Shown: positions 20,831 through 32,069, numbered from the stretch's first letter. The stretch: DNA of 64,000 bases from Dicyema japonicum (GCA_011109175.1 RDEW01000005.1:1908238-1972237); one strand, 5' to 3'. Numbers and translations are program-made. The notes: generated from the letters alone by a model not told the origin.

Positions 20831-21960
20831 TTACTTTGTTCTCAACATATTGGATAAAGAAGAGTCCTGATCAAAGGTGACTCTCAAAATCTTTGATGTT
20901 TTGTTAATTGGAATATCTCGTTCTTCATAAGGAATATTGGTTCGACACAGTCTTTTGTAAGTGGTAAACAGCATGACAGAAGACTCTGTTGCTGATATGT
21001 CGAGCCTCCCCTTTGAGAGCCATAGTTCCAGATTGTCAAGCATTTGTTGGGCGGACTGGTCGCTGATTGAATGTTTCTTCCCTTGGAGGCAAGAATGATA
21101 TCGTCGCCATAGGAGAGGATTAGACAGTTTTTTATCACAGGTTTGTGGCATGTCGTTATGTAGATGTTGAAAAGTTGAGATGACAGTGGGGAGCCTTGAG
21201 GGAATCCATTTGGAAAAAAGCGAGATCACGATTTGATAACTTGAAATTGTCTTCCATTTCTGAAGTTTCCAAGCAAAGTTCGAGTGGATTTTCGTTTCAA
21301 ATATTTTTTAAAGGAATTTCATGGGAACTGAGGTGATTGCTTTTGTGATGTCCACGGATGTAAGTAGTGTCCTTTGATGGGGTTTAGGGGAGTTAAATCC
21401 TTCCGCAATGAATTGTGTGAGGGTTGTGAGGTGGGTTGTGGTCGAAAAATTACTCCGGAATCCGTGCTGGGTCGAAGGTATTGAGATTGAATCTTATACC
21501 TTATCCAGAACAAGTCTTTCAAGGATCCTTCATAGATATTGGGCGATAGGAAGATGGTTCATTGATTTGTTCGTTAGTTTTTTGAATAGATTTGATCAGA
21601 GACTTCTTCCATATTTCAGGAATTATATTCGTGTTGATGGATAGGTTGAAGATATAGGTGCTTCAGTTGTCTGGTCCTTTGGCCTCTGAGTTGTAGGCTT
21701 TGGATATGACCCTGCGGGCATCCTGGATAGTAAAGAGGATTCAGTCATCGGATTGTTTCGGTTCTATCTTTTTCAGGAATACTTGGTGTTCTCTTGAAAA
21801 CTCGTTGTAGGAGATAGACGTATAATATTTTATCAGGCTGTCGGGTTTGATGTAGACTCGCCTTTTCTCTCTGTAGAGGATCTTTTGATGTTTTTGGCCC
21901 ACTTTCAAACTCTTCATTGTAGGGTTCCTGCAAGAACCTTCAATAGTCTCCTCCATCTAT
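20831..21960 (-). mobile_element. jockey-like non-LTR retrotransposon RT remnant
   Basis: Reading minus-strand frames in order gives NEFSREHQVFLKK near 21760 and LRPSQHGFRSNFSTTTHL across a frameshift near 21440-21500. A TLLTSVDITKAI segment follows near 21340-21370 (first catalytic Asp region). GFPQGSPLSSQLFNIYI-like sequence lies near 21150-21210. LSYGDDIILASKGRN (catalytic YGDD) lies near 21080-21120, and KTSKILRVTFDQDSSLS beyond. Several frameshifts break it. It is a distinct copy from the one at 15.3-16.3 kb and has GDD-type instead of ADD-type palm residues. Confidence 0.72.
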
Positions 21961-22082
21961 TTGCATTTTCTACCTTAATGTTCTCGTCGTTCTCTCTGTT
22001 CAGTTCTCATATTTTTCTGATGTTTTCTTCTGTTGGCGATTTCACCATCTTTGGATTATTTCGTTGATGACGTACTTCTTTT

Positions 22083-22308
22083 GTACTTCCTGTACTTTCT
22101 TTTTGCAGCGTTTATGGTGGAGTTGAACTATTTCACTTGTTCGACAGAGGGAAAAGTGGGGAAATTTAAGACTCCAATGCAAGAATCGACGTACTACTTG
22201 AATCCTCTCCAGATCGAAAAGCTGTATTTAATTATCGTCGGACACTGTCCTTTCATCCATGACCTCATTTTCACATCCAAAAATATTGGATTGTGGTCAC
22301 TCCATTAA
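22083..22308 (+). CDS. unrecognised ORF
   Basis: The frame reads a hydrophobic start (VLLLYFLYFLFAAFMVELNYF) and then a hydrophilic segment (GKVGKFKTPMQESTYYLNPL). It could be a single-pass membrane protein fragment. The first third overlaps antisense LINE sequence, so the true start may be later. No family is recognised. From 22310 to 22904 there is only AT-rich, non-coding-looking DNA. Confidence 0.22.
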
Positions 22309-22904
22309 ATTTGATACAAACGATTGATCACACAACATAATTTCCTCTCACGATTCCAACGGAAAGAACTGGATGAGTGACTAAATTTAACGGAGATAAT
22401 TGTAGACTAGTTCAACAAAATGTCCCAGGCTCTTGAGGAAAGACAAAGACTTCTTGCTTATTGTTAGAGCAATTCCACAGAATATGAAACGGTATTTTTC
22501 TTATTAGCCTTCTCCACCTTACTGTGACATCTATACTATTACGCACAAAATTAAACAACTATGTAACAGTAAATAATATTCAATGAGTTTACTGTTTAAT
22601 ATTATTTACCAAACTTTATTACCAAACTAGTTAATCAATTTTATTAGAATTAATAAACTTGAAAATTAACCAGTTATATTTTCATCGTCAAACAGCTTAA
22701 TATTAATGGAAAAATAAATTCGATTTTTAACAACTAAAACGGAAATTAGAATTAGAAAATATGGAATTACAGCATTTAAATATAAAAAATAAGTTAAATA
22801 AAAATATTAATTTAATTTAAAAATATAAATAAATAATAAATAATCAATTGTTTGGAGTGGTTGATAACCTAATTATAATAATAATTTATACATCTATTAC
22901 AAAA

Positions 22905-24695
22905 ATGGAGCTTACAAATGGGGAAAATGCGTTTAAAAAATCGACAGAAGCTCAATTGAAGAGGATGAAATCTAAAACTACTTTTAGACCACTTTCTAAA
23001 CCAGTTGTAACAAACGACGAAAAATTCAAAAGGTTAGTCTTTGATTGACGCAAAACAGCCATGATTCTTTGCTTTTCATAAGCCAGATCCATGCGAGTGT
23101 TCAGGAACACAAGTTGAGGAACCTCTTTTCCCCTTATGCTGAGGTATTGGGTCTCCGATTGATCTCGAAGGAAAACAACAGGAAGTTCTGGTCAAAAATT
23201 AACTAATTTGTAGTTTCATGAATGTGAGGGACCAAAAGCAAGCAGAAAAAATCATTTCCACGTTTGATGGGTACTCCTTGAATGGTCAGAACATCCATAT
23301 TTCCTATTCACGTGAGAAGAAGACCGTCCCAGCAGCCAATGTGAACCAGGATGACCTCAACGAACCACAAAGACCATCGAAATTCTACCAAAATGAACAT
23401 GCGCTTTCCCACAAAGTTTCAAAATTTTACGAAAATAATGAAAGTCCATTCTCCCCCAAAGTTTCAAAATTCTACAAAAGTGAAGAAAGTCCACCCTCTC
23501 CCAAAGTTTCAAAATTCTACAAAAGTGAAGAAAGTCCACCCTCTCCCAAAGCTTCAAATTTCTACAAAAGTGAAGAAAGTCCACCCTCTCCCAAAGCTTC
23601 AAAATTCTACAAAAGTGAAGAAAGTCCACCCTCTCCCAAAGCTTCAAAATTCTACAAAGGGGATCCTCCACAACCCGCGTGGATTTCAGAAGCATCGCGA
23701 TTTTACTTAGATGATAGTCGAGTTTCTCCTCCAAATTTGTCAAAATCTCATATTGATGATCCAAATCCTCTGAATTACTTGAAAAAGAAGACGTCCCAAC
23801 TCCTGTTGATCTCGGAGGCGTATCCGTTAATATTGCAAATTCTCAATTTGGGTCTCAGAATAACATGGGTAGCAATTTGTCCAGTGATGTAAATTGTGGA
23901 ACGGGAGTTTTGAATTTCCAAAATTTAGAGAAACCTATATATTACGACATAGATTTTGATAGGAACTATGTTGTTACTCCCTTGAAAGAGGATGAACCAG
24001 TGGTAACGACCCCAGAAACCGAAGAGCCTGAAAATAATGTTTTATATTTCGAAAATATCGAGTACGAGGATAATTCCGTTGATTTCGACATGCACAATAG
24101 AGATTGCGGAAACTTTTCGATTGTGAGTGATGCCAAGAATGAGCTTTTTTATGAAGATTCCACGAAAGTGGTGGATACTCAGGATAAGTTGTTTTATGAA
24201 GATCCAAACAAACTGGAGGATACCCAGAATACACTGTTTTATGGTGATTGTGCGAAAGTGGTGGATACCCAGGATGGAAATTCTGAAAATGCGAGGGATC
24301 CCTGTACAGAATTTTCGGAGACTTGTGGTGTCTTGAATTTTTATAACTGCGAGAGTGAAGAATCATTCAGTAGTAATGGATCTTTCAGGTATCGTCCGGT
24401 CGATTTTGATTTGGAATTTGATGACAATATTTCCCCCACCTATATAGACTCTTTGCATCAGCGAAATAATGTGGAAGACGCTGATTTTGGCTACAATTTC
24501 AGACAAACACCCTATGAGAATGGTTGTGGGCCGTTTCAATATACATTTAACGATGCTGATTTTCTTAACGAAGATGATATTCTAAACTTTGGTGATTTTA
24601 ATTCTCCCAACGACGATGATGCTTCCAACTTTGGTGATTTGAATTTTCTTAACGAAGATGATATCCCAAACCGTGATGATTTGGATTGTGCATGA
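22905..24695 (+). CDS. RRM protein with 15-residue repeats and acidic tail
   Basis: This is an RNA-binding-type protein of unknown function. From the ATG at 22905, a 26-nt intron (23033-23058) and a 23-nt intron (23191-23213) are removed. The result is one RRM with RNP2 LLFISQI, RNP1 RKFCFMNV and a closing NGQNIHISYS. The RRM is followed by about six copies of a 15-residue unit (SKFYKSEESPPSPKA) at 23400-23660. Next come three 14-residue units of LFYEDxxKVVDTQD type (24140-24280) and Asn/Asp/Phe repeats (24550-24690). SPP sites look like proline-directed phosphorylation sites. Near 23765 the reading frame must switch to connect to the frame that ends at 24695. No ultra-short GT-AG intron fits well, so an A-run indel is possible. 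I do not recognise an orthologue. Confidence 0.65.
23404..23662 (+). repeat. 45-bp coding tandem repeat
   Basis: A 45-bp unit encoding KFYKSEESPPSPKAS is repeated about six times head to tail inside the RRM gene. The central four units are nearly identical in DNA, while the first and last are diverged, which is the usual pattern of an expanding coding minisatellite. Confidence 0.85.
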
Positions 24696-24834
24696 TTGTT
24701 TTTTAAATAATTATTGTTTAATTTTTTTAAATGGATTTAATAAAAGTTTTACATAGTTTAGTGTATATTTTGTCTTTTTGAGTATTAAAAATTAAAAAGG
24801 TTTTAGAAAATAAAAGTTAGGTAGCTTAAATGGC

Positions 24835-25022
24835 CATGCTGTTTTCTCTGACGATAGCTATCGGGATACGCTCTTGAAGCCATCCAGTCACATGTGGATC
24901 CTTGGTGACCCTTGGATCATTGAGCCGAGCTGACGGAATAGACTGTCAGCTTAAATTCCTGAAATGGAACAAACAAGTGATCCTCTGTAATGCTTCGGTA
25001 CCTCATTCTCTTCTGCATTAAA
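24835..25022 (-). mobile_element. R2-like retroelement C-terminal fragment (tentative)
   Basis: The minus strand reads SITEDHLFVPFQEFKLTVYS. This resembles the FVPxAxET segment of the R2-like element (about 31850 in this window) and EDHLFVPFAVKNQ at about 55290-55340. The shared DNA block is AATGG(A/G)ACAAA(C/T)AA(G/A)TGATCCTC. The fragment is short and the assignment is tentative. Confidence 0.4.
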
Positions 25023-25026
25023 AATA

Positions 25027-25565
25027 CAGTGAATCCTCGCAAATCGGCCACATTTCGAAAAACTTTCCAAAAAATGATATTCTTGGCCAAGACGATATCA
25101 AGAAAATTAATAAATAATCTTTTACTGAGAAAGACACAATTTTAAAAAATTCTAAAAGATATCAACCGTCTTTTGCCGTTTTTAAAACGTAGACCAAAGT
25201 TTCTGAAGCTTGAAGAGAAGTTGGTGGAATGAATGGAGATAGTAAAATCTAAAGGTATCTTATCGATAAATCAATTTTATTGGTTGACCACTACAAACTT
25301 AGAATATATAAAAATATTGTTTCTTCTTAAAATTTAACAGACGCGTGTGATTTTATATGACAGACTTATTTGAAACTCACAATATTTCGATATACAATTT
25401 TTTGACTTCAGACGATAAGGTCTTTTTGTAAAAATGACTTGGGAAGTCGTATACGACGAGACAATTGTTTCAGAGATTTTGTTTATCAGAATTATTGATT
25501 TTATTTTTTCAAATTTGCAACAAAATTCTAAAAATCCAAAATGACCGATTTGCGAGGATTCATTG
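25027..25565. mobile_element. pogo/Tigger-like MITE
   Basis: The element is bounded by imperfect terminal inverted repeats of about 24 bp: CAGTGAATCCTCGCAAATCG at the left and its complement CGATTTGCGAGGATTCATTG at the right. Flanking TA dinucleotides stand at 25025-25026 and 25566-25567. The TIR resembles the CAGT(G)AAxCCTCG ends of pogo/Tigger elements. The 539-bp interior has no transposase signature; the 89-codon ORF inside it is not recognised. A related single end (ACTGGACCATCGCAAATTAGCC) lies at 32620-32641. Confidence 0.75.
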
Positions 25566-25567
25566 TA

Positions 25568-26215
25568 ATAGGTGAAATTGTTAATAACTACCACAAAGGC
25601 CAATTCAGTTTTTTTTATTTGAAAATGACTCTCTCATAAAGTATATGAAAGTTTGGCTAAATTCATTTTGCCTATTAGAGGAGTTAGTGGAAATTATTTG
25701 TTCCTCCCTATTTGGTTTGATTATTGAATGCACAAAAAAGTAAAGAATTTGTTTTGTTTGGGATTAAGAATGTAATATCTTCAAAGGCGTAGTTATTTTC
25801 TTTATAGTAAATCTCTTTGATCTCTTCTAACGTTGGTAGACCATAAACTAAGTAAGCATATATAACTCGACTTTAGAATATTAACGATCAAATTAAGTCG
25901 CGATTAAGATCAGTTAGGCTGGTGTCGTGATTTTCTTACAAAAAATCCATGACTTTGATGTCGGTTATTTCCAGTCCTAGTAGGTTGTTATCAAAGCGAA
26001 TTGTGCTGCTAGTAACTACTTATTCCCCTGTTCCTTCTCATTTCAGACATGTTCCTCCAATTTGAGTCGACGGTATGCATCTGATGTTTCCATATTTCAA
26101 AATTTCAGATTTCCAATGTCTCCTAAGTTTATTATGGAAAACTAGATGTTATACTCACATTGAGTTGATGAAGGCATTAAGTGCACAAGAGCTATCATAC
26201 GTTCTAACGTGAGTG
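25568..26215. other. no supported gene
   Basis: This is AT-rich sequence between two transposon-like elements. I see no open frame longer than a few tens of codons and no recognised repeat. Confidence 0.4.
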
Positions 26216-26479
26216 GATTAGATCAGTGTTTCTTCAACCTTTTTTTCGGATCGCCCCTATGAAAAAAATTTCTCCCTGTCAATAATTTATCGCCCCTTAT
26301 AATAACTATAGCTAGTAATGCTATAATTAATTGGTATTTTTTATTAAAAAAAATTGTTAATGTAACCATTGACCTAGGGAAGGTGCTCTATATTGGGATT
26401 CTTTTATTAAAGAGCTACTCTGATGTCCCCTTTTTCGCAGATACTTAAATTATTCCCTTTCTTATCATATGGTTAAGTA

Positions 26480-27305
26480 TAGGGTTTTCCTATCAATAAC
26501 GACAATAATCAATCAACAACGGAACTTTGGGAATCAATAATGGCAATAGTCAATCAATAACGACAAAAAATTATTTTTTTTCAACAATACTAGTCAACAC
26601 CTATGGTGGAACAGCATAAAAATTTAAACACAAAAAATTATTCATTCATTGATAATTTCACCATTAACTGCTATCACAATGTATCCTTTCATCCTTCTGA
26701 AGTATCCTCCACAGTCTTCAGGGGGTAATCAATTCGAAAGATGAGATGTTTTAGTTGTAAATCATCAATAGCAGCCCCCTCTTCACAGAATTCTTCTATT
26801 TTGAGAACACATTCTCAATTGGAATAAAGAATGGTGAGTATGGAAGAAGATATAGTATCTTGAGGTTGTGGGATTGGATTACTTCAGATATGAAGAAACA
26901 ATTGTACATACAGTTGTACGAGGAAGACCCATAACTCGGGAGATCTCAGTATTTCTAAGATTATTTTTTTTCAACGCAATATGATGTTGGAAAACATAAC
27001 AATATAGACATTTTCTCATAATTTCAGGAATCGTAATTTTATAACATTAGACGCTCAAAGTGAGAAATTGGTTCGATTTTGAATTGAATTTTGAGTTTTT
27101 TCGTCACTTTTTTAATTCAATCAGTTCTTGTATTTCCTCTTCCACAAAAACTAAAAAAATCATTTTATTTACTAAATTCGTTTTATACTGCTCCAGTATC
27201 GTGTTAAACAATTATTGATATGAATGGGAAGGTAAAATGTATAAATTAAAATTATTTTATTGTCGTTAATGATTGACTATTGTCGTTATCGATAGGAAAA
27301 CCCTA
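26480..27305. mobile_element. Tc1/mariner-like non-autonomous element
   Basis: Terminal inverted repeats of about 40 bp begin TAGGGTTTTCCTATCAATAA and are flanked by TA (26478-26479 and 27306-27307). Inside, about 26885-26970 matches 62110-62205 (GATATGAAGAAACAATTGTA, GGGAGATCTCAGTATT), where the minus strand encodes a helix-turn-helix transposase N-terminus. So this is a deleted relative of the element at 61.9-62.4 kb. Its right portion also contains an AATGATTGACTATTGTCGTT repeat of the terminal motif. Confidence 0.72.
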
Positions 27306-27528
27306 TAATAATAAAGCCTTTTCACGAGAGCCATAGTATTTATAGCTCCGCATAGGCAGGACACACACTTTATTTAAGTAAAGAACAGTTAATTTTTAAC
27401 TAATCGTAGAACCAAGGAATGATCTTTACTTCTTTTTTTTCTCGTGTGTGGGTCCTTTCTAGACAATCCAGTTCCTCAGTGAGTATCCATTGATAACGGC
27501 GTCACTCGTCAAACTTTTCTGCATCGTA

Positions 27529-27620
27529 GATGCGTGGAACCTTCCACCAGGTAAACAGCAGCTAGAATCGAACCCGTAACCTAAACCACTTAGGCCCGAC
27601 ACCTAACCACTATGCCACCA
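27529..27620 (-). repeat. tRNA-like sequence, probable SINE head or tRNA pseudogene
   Basis: On the minus strand an A-box-like TGGCATAGTGGTTAGG and a B-box GGGTTCGATTC are spaced as in a tRNA-Glu-type gene. The acceptor arms do not pair well and the anticodon stem is unclear, so it is unlikely to be a working tRNA. Downstream on the same strand is TTCCACGCATCTACGATGC, which recurs at about 54300-54320. That suggests a tRNA-derived short interspersed element. Confidence 0.5.
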
Positions 27621-27839
27621 GGAAAACTCTATATATCATAATTAAAAATCCGCAAAAATCACCCTTTGTTGAGAAACACTGGATTGAATGAAGACTCAAT
27701 TAGGCATTTATAAACAAAGTTTATAATTATATTGCGCGCATTTGGGACTGTGGAATTAGTTTTGAGATTGCATCCGTAGGATTTTGCGATTCTATGGTTT
27801 CTGGGAAAATGATCATTTCCAAAACAGATATTAATTAAA

Positions 27840-29000
27840 TTACTCCTTATCTATTAACATGCCCTCGTTTTTAATAGCAAAGATTTCAGTCAATTCCTTT
27901 GACGAATTACATGTGGTGATCATCAGGAAGAACTCGATGAGGATTCTTCTTTGATTGGAGAATTTTGTGGTTGAGATTCTGAAAATGAACATCGGGAAGA
28001 ACTCGGTGAGGATTCTGCGACCGTTATGGAGATTTTCATTTTGTAAGAATTCGTAAAGATCATTTTCATTTTCCGCCAAAAGCCAAATCTACTTTAAAAT
28101 TACGTCAAAACAGGGTCGATTCCATAGATATAAGATCTTCCACGATAATCACGTTTTAAATTAAGGAATGTAAATTCAGAAAAATTTTTTTAATTTGTGG
28201 GAGAGATCATTAAAAATTAACATAATTATAAACTGATGATCTCTTCCTGACCAACTGGATTCGAAAAAAATGACCGACTTTGAAAAGATATCGTTGTAGA
28301 CATATCCCGAGTAAACTGAAAATATCCCCGTCAGAAGGATTATATAACGACCACTGAAAATAATGGAAAAGATCTAGGATTCTGCAAACCACAAACGTCG
28401 TCTTTATTCTTTATTTTTAAAATGGTTTTCTCATAGAGAATCATCACGGAAGAAACAATAAGTAAAATCAACCCGTGGTCAGCGTTCCCAAACATGAGGG
28501 AGAAGAGAAAGGGGAAGGTGATTATAGTAAAAAGTAACTACTGTAAGTCAAGGTGAGATACTTGGATTGATTTCCATATAGTCTGGGACTCCATAGGCGT
28601 CTATCAAGCTTTGAAAAGCGACTGTGAATTTATTTGATTTATTGCACGTGGGAATGTGACAAAGAAGTGGAATGTCTCTCGAGAAAGGACGGTGTTCTCC
28701 AACCACCAAAATATCTTAGATTTGTGATTAAAACTCACATTTGAATCTTCAAGGATCATTTTGACGTTACGTAAATCTTCGGGGGACACCAGCATTCTCC
28801 AATAAACAACATCTTTGAGGAGTCTGTATTAAACATATTGAGCGTAAAATAGACTGATTTTAATTTTGTAAGCCATGCTTTATTTCAAAAGAAATCGATT
28901 TTTAGGAATGATTTTGACGTTCAGTTTATTCAATCATCTCGAAGTGAGGACATTAAAAATATGTTATCATTGATTTGGTGGGACAACTTGAGGTTTCTCG
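27840..29000 (-). CDS. ATP6V0A: V-type proton ATPase subunit a, partial and disrupted
   Basis: Subunit a is the membrane stator of the vacuolar H+ pump. Minus-strand segments match the middle of the family in order. They are [20 protein letters not shown] then GECWCP (about 28795-28890), [32 protein letters not shown] (about 28580-28625) and TIITFPF (about 28520). Further on come [20 protein letters not shown] then YNDIFSKSV (about 28260-28370), and YIYGIDPVL (about 28110-28140). The step from GECWCP to PEDLRN needs a one-base shift in a run of five Cs. Beyond YGIDPVL the conserved membrane region, including the essential TM7 arginine, is not found; the last ORF (27840-28079) has two copies of an RRILxEFF segment and no similarity. 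No N-terminal exon is found upstream of 29000. This is either a pseudogene fragment or a damaged assembly region. Confidence 0.75.
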
Positions 29001-29156
29001 GCAGTCGAAGATCTCCTTACATAATCTATACGCTTCGCAGATTTGAGTGATGTTCTAACAAAGGTGATCTCCCCACAAGATTAAAGAAATATATTTTTAC
29101 CGGCTTAATACTTTTTCTGAGTAAAATAAATTGCTTTCTAAGCTCAAATTTTTCAT

Positions 29157-29337
29157 AATCACTAGGGCGATTTTTTGACTTTATAAATCCGAAATTTTGA
29201 CCTAAAATTGACTTTATTGACTTGAAAATTTAAAAATTTTGACCATTTTTGACTTTATGAAAAAACGTGCTGTATTGTCGTGTTGTGTTGATTTTTGCCT
29301 ATTGAGATTTTCCTTCTATTCTTGACTTTCACCAATT
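29157..29337 (+). repeat. 5' untranslated part of R2-like element
   Basis: The block TAGGGCGATTTTTTGACTTT through ATTGACTTTATTGACTT is shared with 54546-54640 in the same orientation. It stands just before the first coding frame of the retroelement (29338). It is internally repetitive (TTTTGAC every 15-25 bp). Confidence 0.6.
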
Positions 29338-32040
29338 GTTGATTCAGTGGAATGTTACTCGAAAAGTCATCGTCCAATTGCTCTGCCTGCAACATGAGCA
29401 ATTTGAGAAAGTTCGGAATTTCTTGTTCTGCCTGTGGAGGCTTCTTTCACCTCGGATGTTTGAAGCTCTCTCAGACCTCATCCGCGCCTTGGGATATGGC
29501 ACTGCCGCTCGTGCCTTGGAATTGGCTGGGGTTTCCTAATGGTCACGCGAGTGCATACCTCAGAGAAGACCTTTCCAATTGGATCCAGATTCGTTACTCA
29601 AACTTATCAATGAACGCCGTTCATCGAGGAGTATCCCGGTGAAGATCCCAAAAGCAGCACGCCCCCTAGCTGCCAAAGCCTTAACCAAAGCAGGCGACGA
29701 TGCTCTCCTCCGACTCTATAAACGACTGGGTACGTTGGTTTAATTTTGCTCCTTTCGCACTTGGCTCCCCGAGATCGCAATGGGAAACAGTCTCTCTCGA
29801 TTGAATGAAGAACAACATCCGCGCATTTATGGATGGAACTCACTTTACGGACCTCCCGTCCTTTTCATCCGTTCAACTGAGACTCGGAGTTCAACTCGGG
29901 AAACGGATATTTTTCGCTAAAGAAGGACTGTACGACCGAAGTTGCCTGAAGTAGGAACCCGATCTGCATTGAAGACTCTTTCACTCTCAGGCTGACCACG
30001 CAATCCAACCGCTGATACTTACAAGATTCTATTGGAAACATCCACCTCTCCGAATGACCTACGCCACTGTTCGCCCCCATCAAAAGTGACCCATTTGTCC
30101 ACGTCGCCTGAGGATGTCATTACGGGGTTATGGAACTTTTCACCAAGCAGCAGTGGAGGTCTCAATGACTTAAGGCCCGGCCATCTTAAAGACTTTATTT
30201 TACCGACTATTGGAGACCAAGCATCGTCTCTCCTCACTCACTTCTCTTATGAACAGGATATTATCTGGACATTTGCCTGATTTGATACAACATATCTTGT
30301 TTTCGGCTAGTCTGATTGCAGTCGATAAGAAGGTAGGTGATATCCGATGATCGCGGTCGGATTCACTTCAGAGACTAGCAGCCAAGATTGCTTCCAGATT
30401 TTCTACGTCAATTTTGTCAAAATCTTTACTTCCCAGTCAAGTTAAAGTCGGAGTTCGTCTTGGATGTGAGGCTGCCGTTCACTCCGTAAGGACATTCAGG
30501 AACCGCAGCATTCAAGACTTTAAAATGCATTCTGGAGGCCTGCAAAGAAAGATGTCCATACATATTTGAACTGGTCAATTATTCATACGGAAAGCCTACA
30601 TCTCTATTGCACGGGATTTCATGTTCCATCGTCCTCAGGTGTTCAACAGGGCGACCCCCTCGGACCACTGCTGTTCTCCCTCGGAATTGAGAGGATTACG
30701 AAGCTCTCTCCATCTGGTACCCCGATGACGTTGTCTTAGGAGGTCCCCGGAGATGGTCTTCCAGGAGTTGGAAGTACTCATCCCCGCGTTATCCAAGGTG
30801 GGTCTTGAATTGAATACAACGAAATGTGAAATAACAAACTGTGGTCTTGCTGACGATGACTTCTCTTCAATTGTTCAAAATTTTACTCCTTGTTACCTGG
30901 TGGGATTTCGACCCCTGAAAACGAATTGATTTTTCTTGGATCCCCGATCACTAGGAATGCGATGAAGCATGTCTTCCTTGACAAAAAACAACTCCTATGC
31001 GATCGCTGGAAAGATTACAGCTACTTGACTCACAATCAGCACTATTCCTCATGAAAAGAAGTCTTAACATTCAGAGAATCGCATATTTACTCAGGACAGC
31101 CCCGTACTATTCCAACTGAAGCAGCTTGAGCATTTTGATTTATCTTTTCTCAGCTCGACCGAGCACGTATTTAATGTCAAATTCGACAATGCTACATGGA
31201 AGCAAGCTACACTTCCAGTTAGATTTGGAAGTCTTGGAATCCGTCGTACTTTGGACGTCTCACTTTTTGCACATCTGTCTTCACTTACGGCCTGCGAACC
31301 TTTGGTCAGGTGGATTCTACAATTCTCAATTGACCAAGATAATCCACGCACGAGAAGCCTGGAATGCCATCAACTTCCCCTGCCTCCTTCACAAGACTGC
31401 CAGCGAAACCTGGACAATTTATTGTGCTGGAAATCATTTGGACTCTTACTGGAATCGCCAATAAGCAGCGCTTGTTTTGCTTTCGGGGGCTTCCCCTGAG
31501 GGCGGAACTTGGCTAAACGCCATCCCAAACGGAGCTCTGGGCACTTTTCTGGATAATGAATGCGTTAGAAGTGGTATCTCTATGCGGCTGGGACTGAAAA
31601 TATGTGTACCTCACCCGTTCTGATGTGGCATCCTGATAGACTGCTATGGCCTGCACCCTCTCGCCTTCAAGAGGCAGATCTCCAAGGCACAAGGCTATGA
31701 ATGCTGCTGGATACTCGGCCATTTTGAACCGGTGGGTTATGCAGAAGTACGGGAAACGACCGGACGGGATGACTATATTTGCCTTTGAGGCCGGCTGCAG
31801 CCGTCAAGGCGGAGAAGGCCAGAAAAATACGTCGACCTTCCCGATAATGTCAAATTTGTTCCCCTTGCTATGGAGACTTCCGGATCCTACTCCCTCTCTA
31901 CACTCGAGTTTTTCGGACCTCTTGGAAACCGGATCACCTCATGCACTGGAGATTTCCGTAAACACCGCTGGCTGTTTGAGCGAATTTCGCTCGCAATTCT
32001 GAGAGGGAACAGCCACTGAGTGCTAACTAATGTTTTGTCC
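29338..32040 (+). mobile_element. R2-like RLE-type non-LTR retrotransposon, decayed
   Basis: One long, frameshifted coding region with these domains in order. First is a PHD-like zinc finger (CSACNMSNLRKFGISCSACG followed by GFFHLGC; 29370-29500). Then come VPKAARPLAAKAL-type linker sequence (29640-29690) and SSGGLNDLRPGHLKDF (30150-30195). RT palm motifs GVQQGDPLGPLLFSLGIERI (30638-30700) and YPDDVVLGGP (30718-30745, where YxDD is catalytic) follow. A thumb region (LNIQRIAYLLRT, 31065-31105) comes next. A His/Cys region (31620-31700) leads into GKRPDGMTIFAFEAG (31750-31795), the PD part of a restriction-like endonuclease. Last is a tail FVPLAMETSG...FERISLAILRG (31850-32015). The WDxTxxD half of the nuclease, present in the copies at 32.7 and 58.7 kb, is deleted here. 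The architecture RT, zinc knuckle, RLE is that of R2/NeSL-group elements. Many stops make it inactive. Confidence 0.75.
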
Positions 32041-32069
32041 TTTTTTTGCTTATAAATAAATTTTAAATT

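Larger units (their letters stand above)
26224..27681. mobile_element. hAT-like non-autonomous element with nested insertions
   Basis: The left end reads CAGTGTTTCTTCAACCTTTT and the right end, in complement, CAGTGTTTCTCAACAAAGGG; such ends are typical of hAT elements. The flanking 8-bp sequences GATTAGAT (26216-26223) and GATTGAAT (27682-27689) agree at six of eight positions, as expected for an aged hAT target duplication. There is no hAT transposase inside. A Tc1/mariner-like element (26480-27305) and a tRNA-like sequence (about 27529-27620) are nested within it. Confidence 0.7.

Noticed and set aside
23404-23662. CRISPR-like array
   Set aside because: The units are contiguous without spacers, are in frame and encode protein; the gene has spliceosomal introns, so a prokaryotic array is excluded.
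23357-23764. Minus-strand 135-aa repeat ORF, and plus 23351-23710
   Set aside because: They are shadow frames of the 45-bp coding repeat; a 45-bp period keeps all frames open. The RRM connects only to the frame encoding SKFYKSEESPPSPKA.
31091-31722. Minus-strand ORFs at 31091-31351 and 31513-31722
   Set aside because: They are antisense to the conserved thumb and nuclease regions of the R2-like element.
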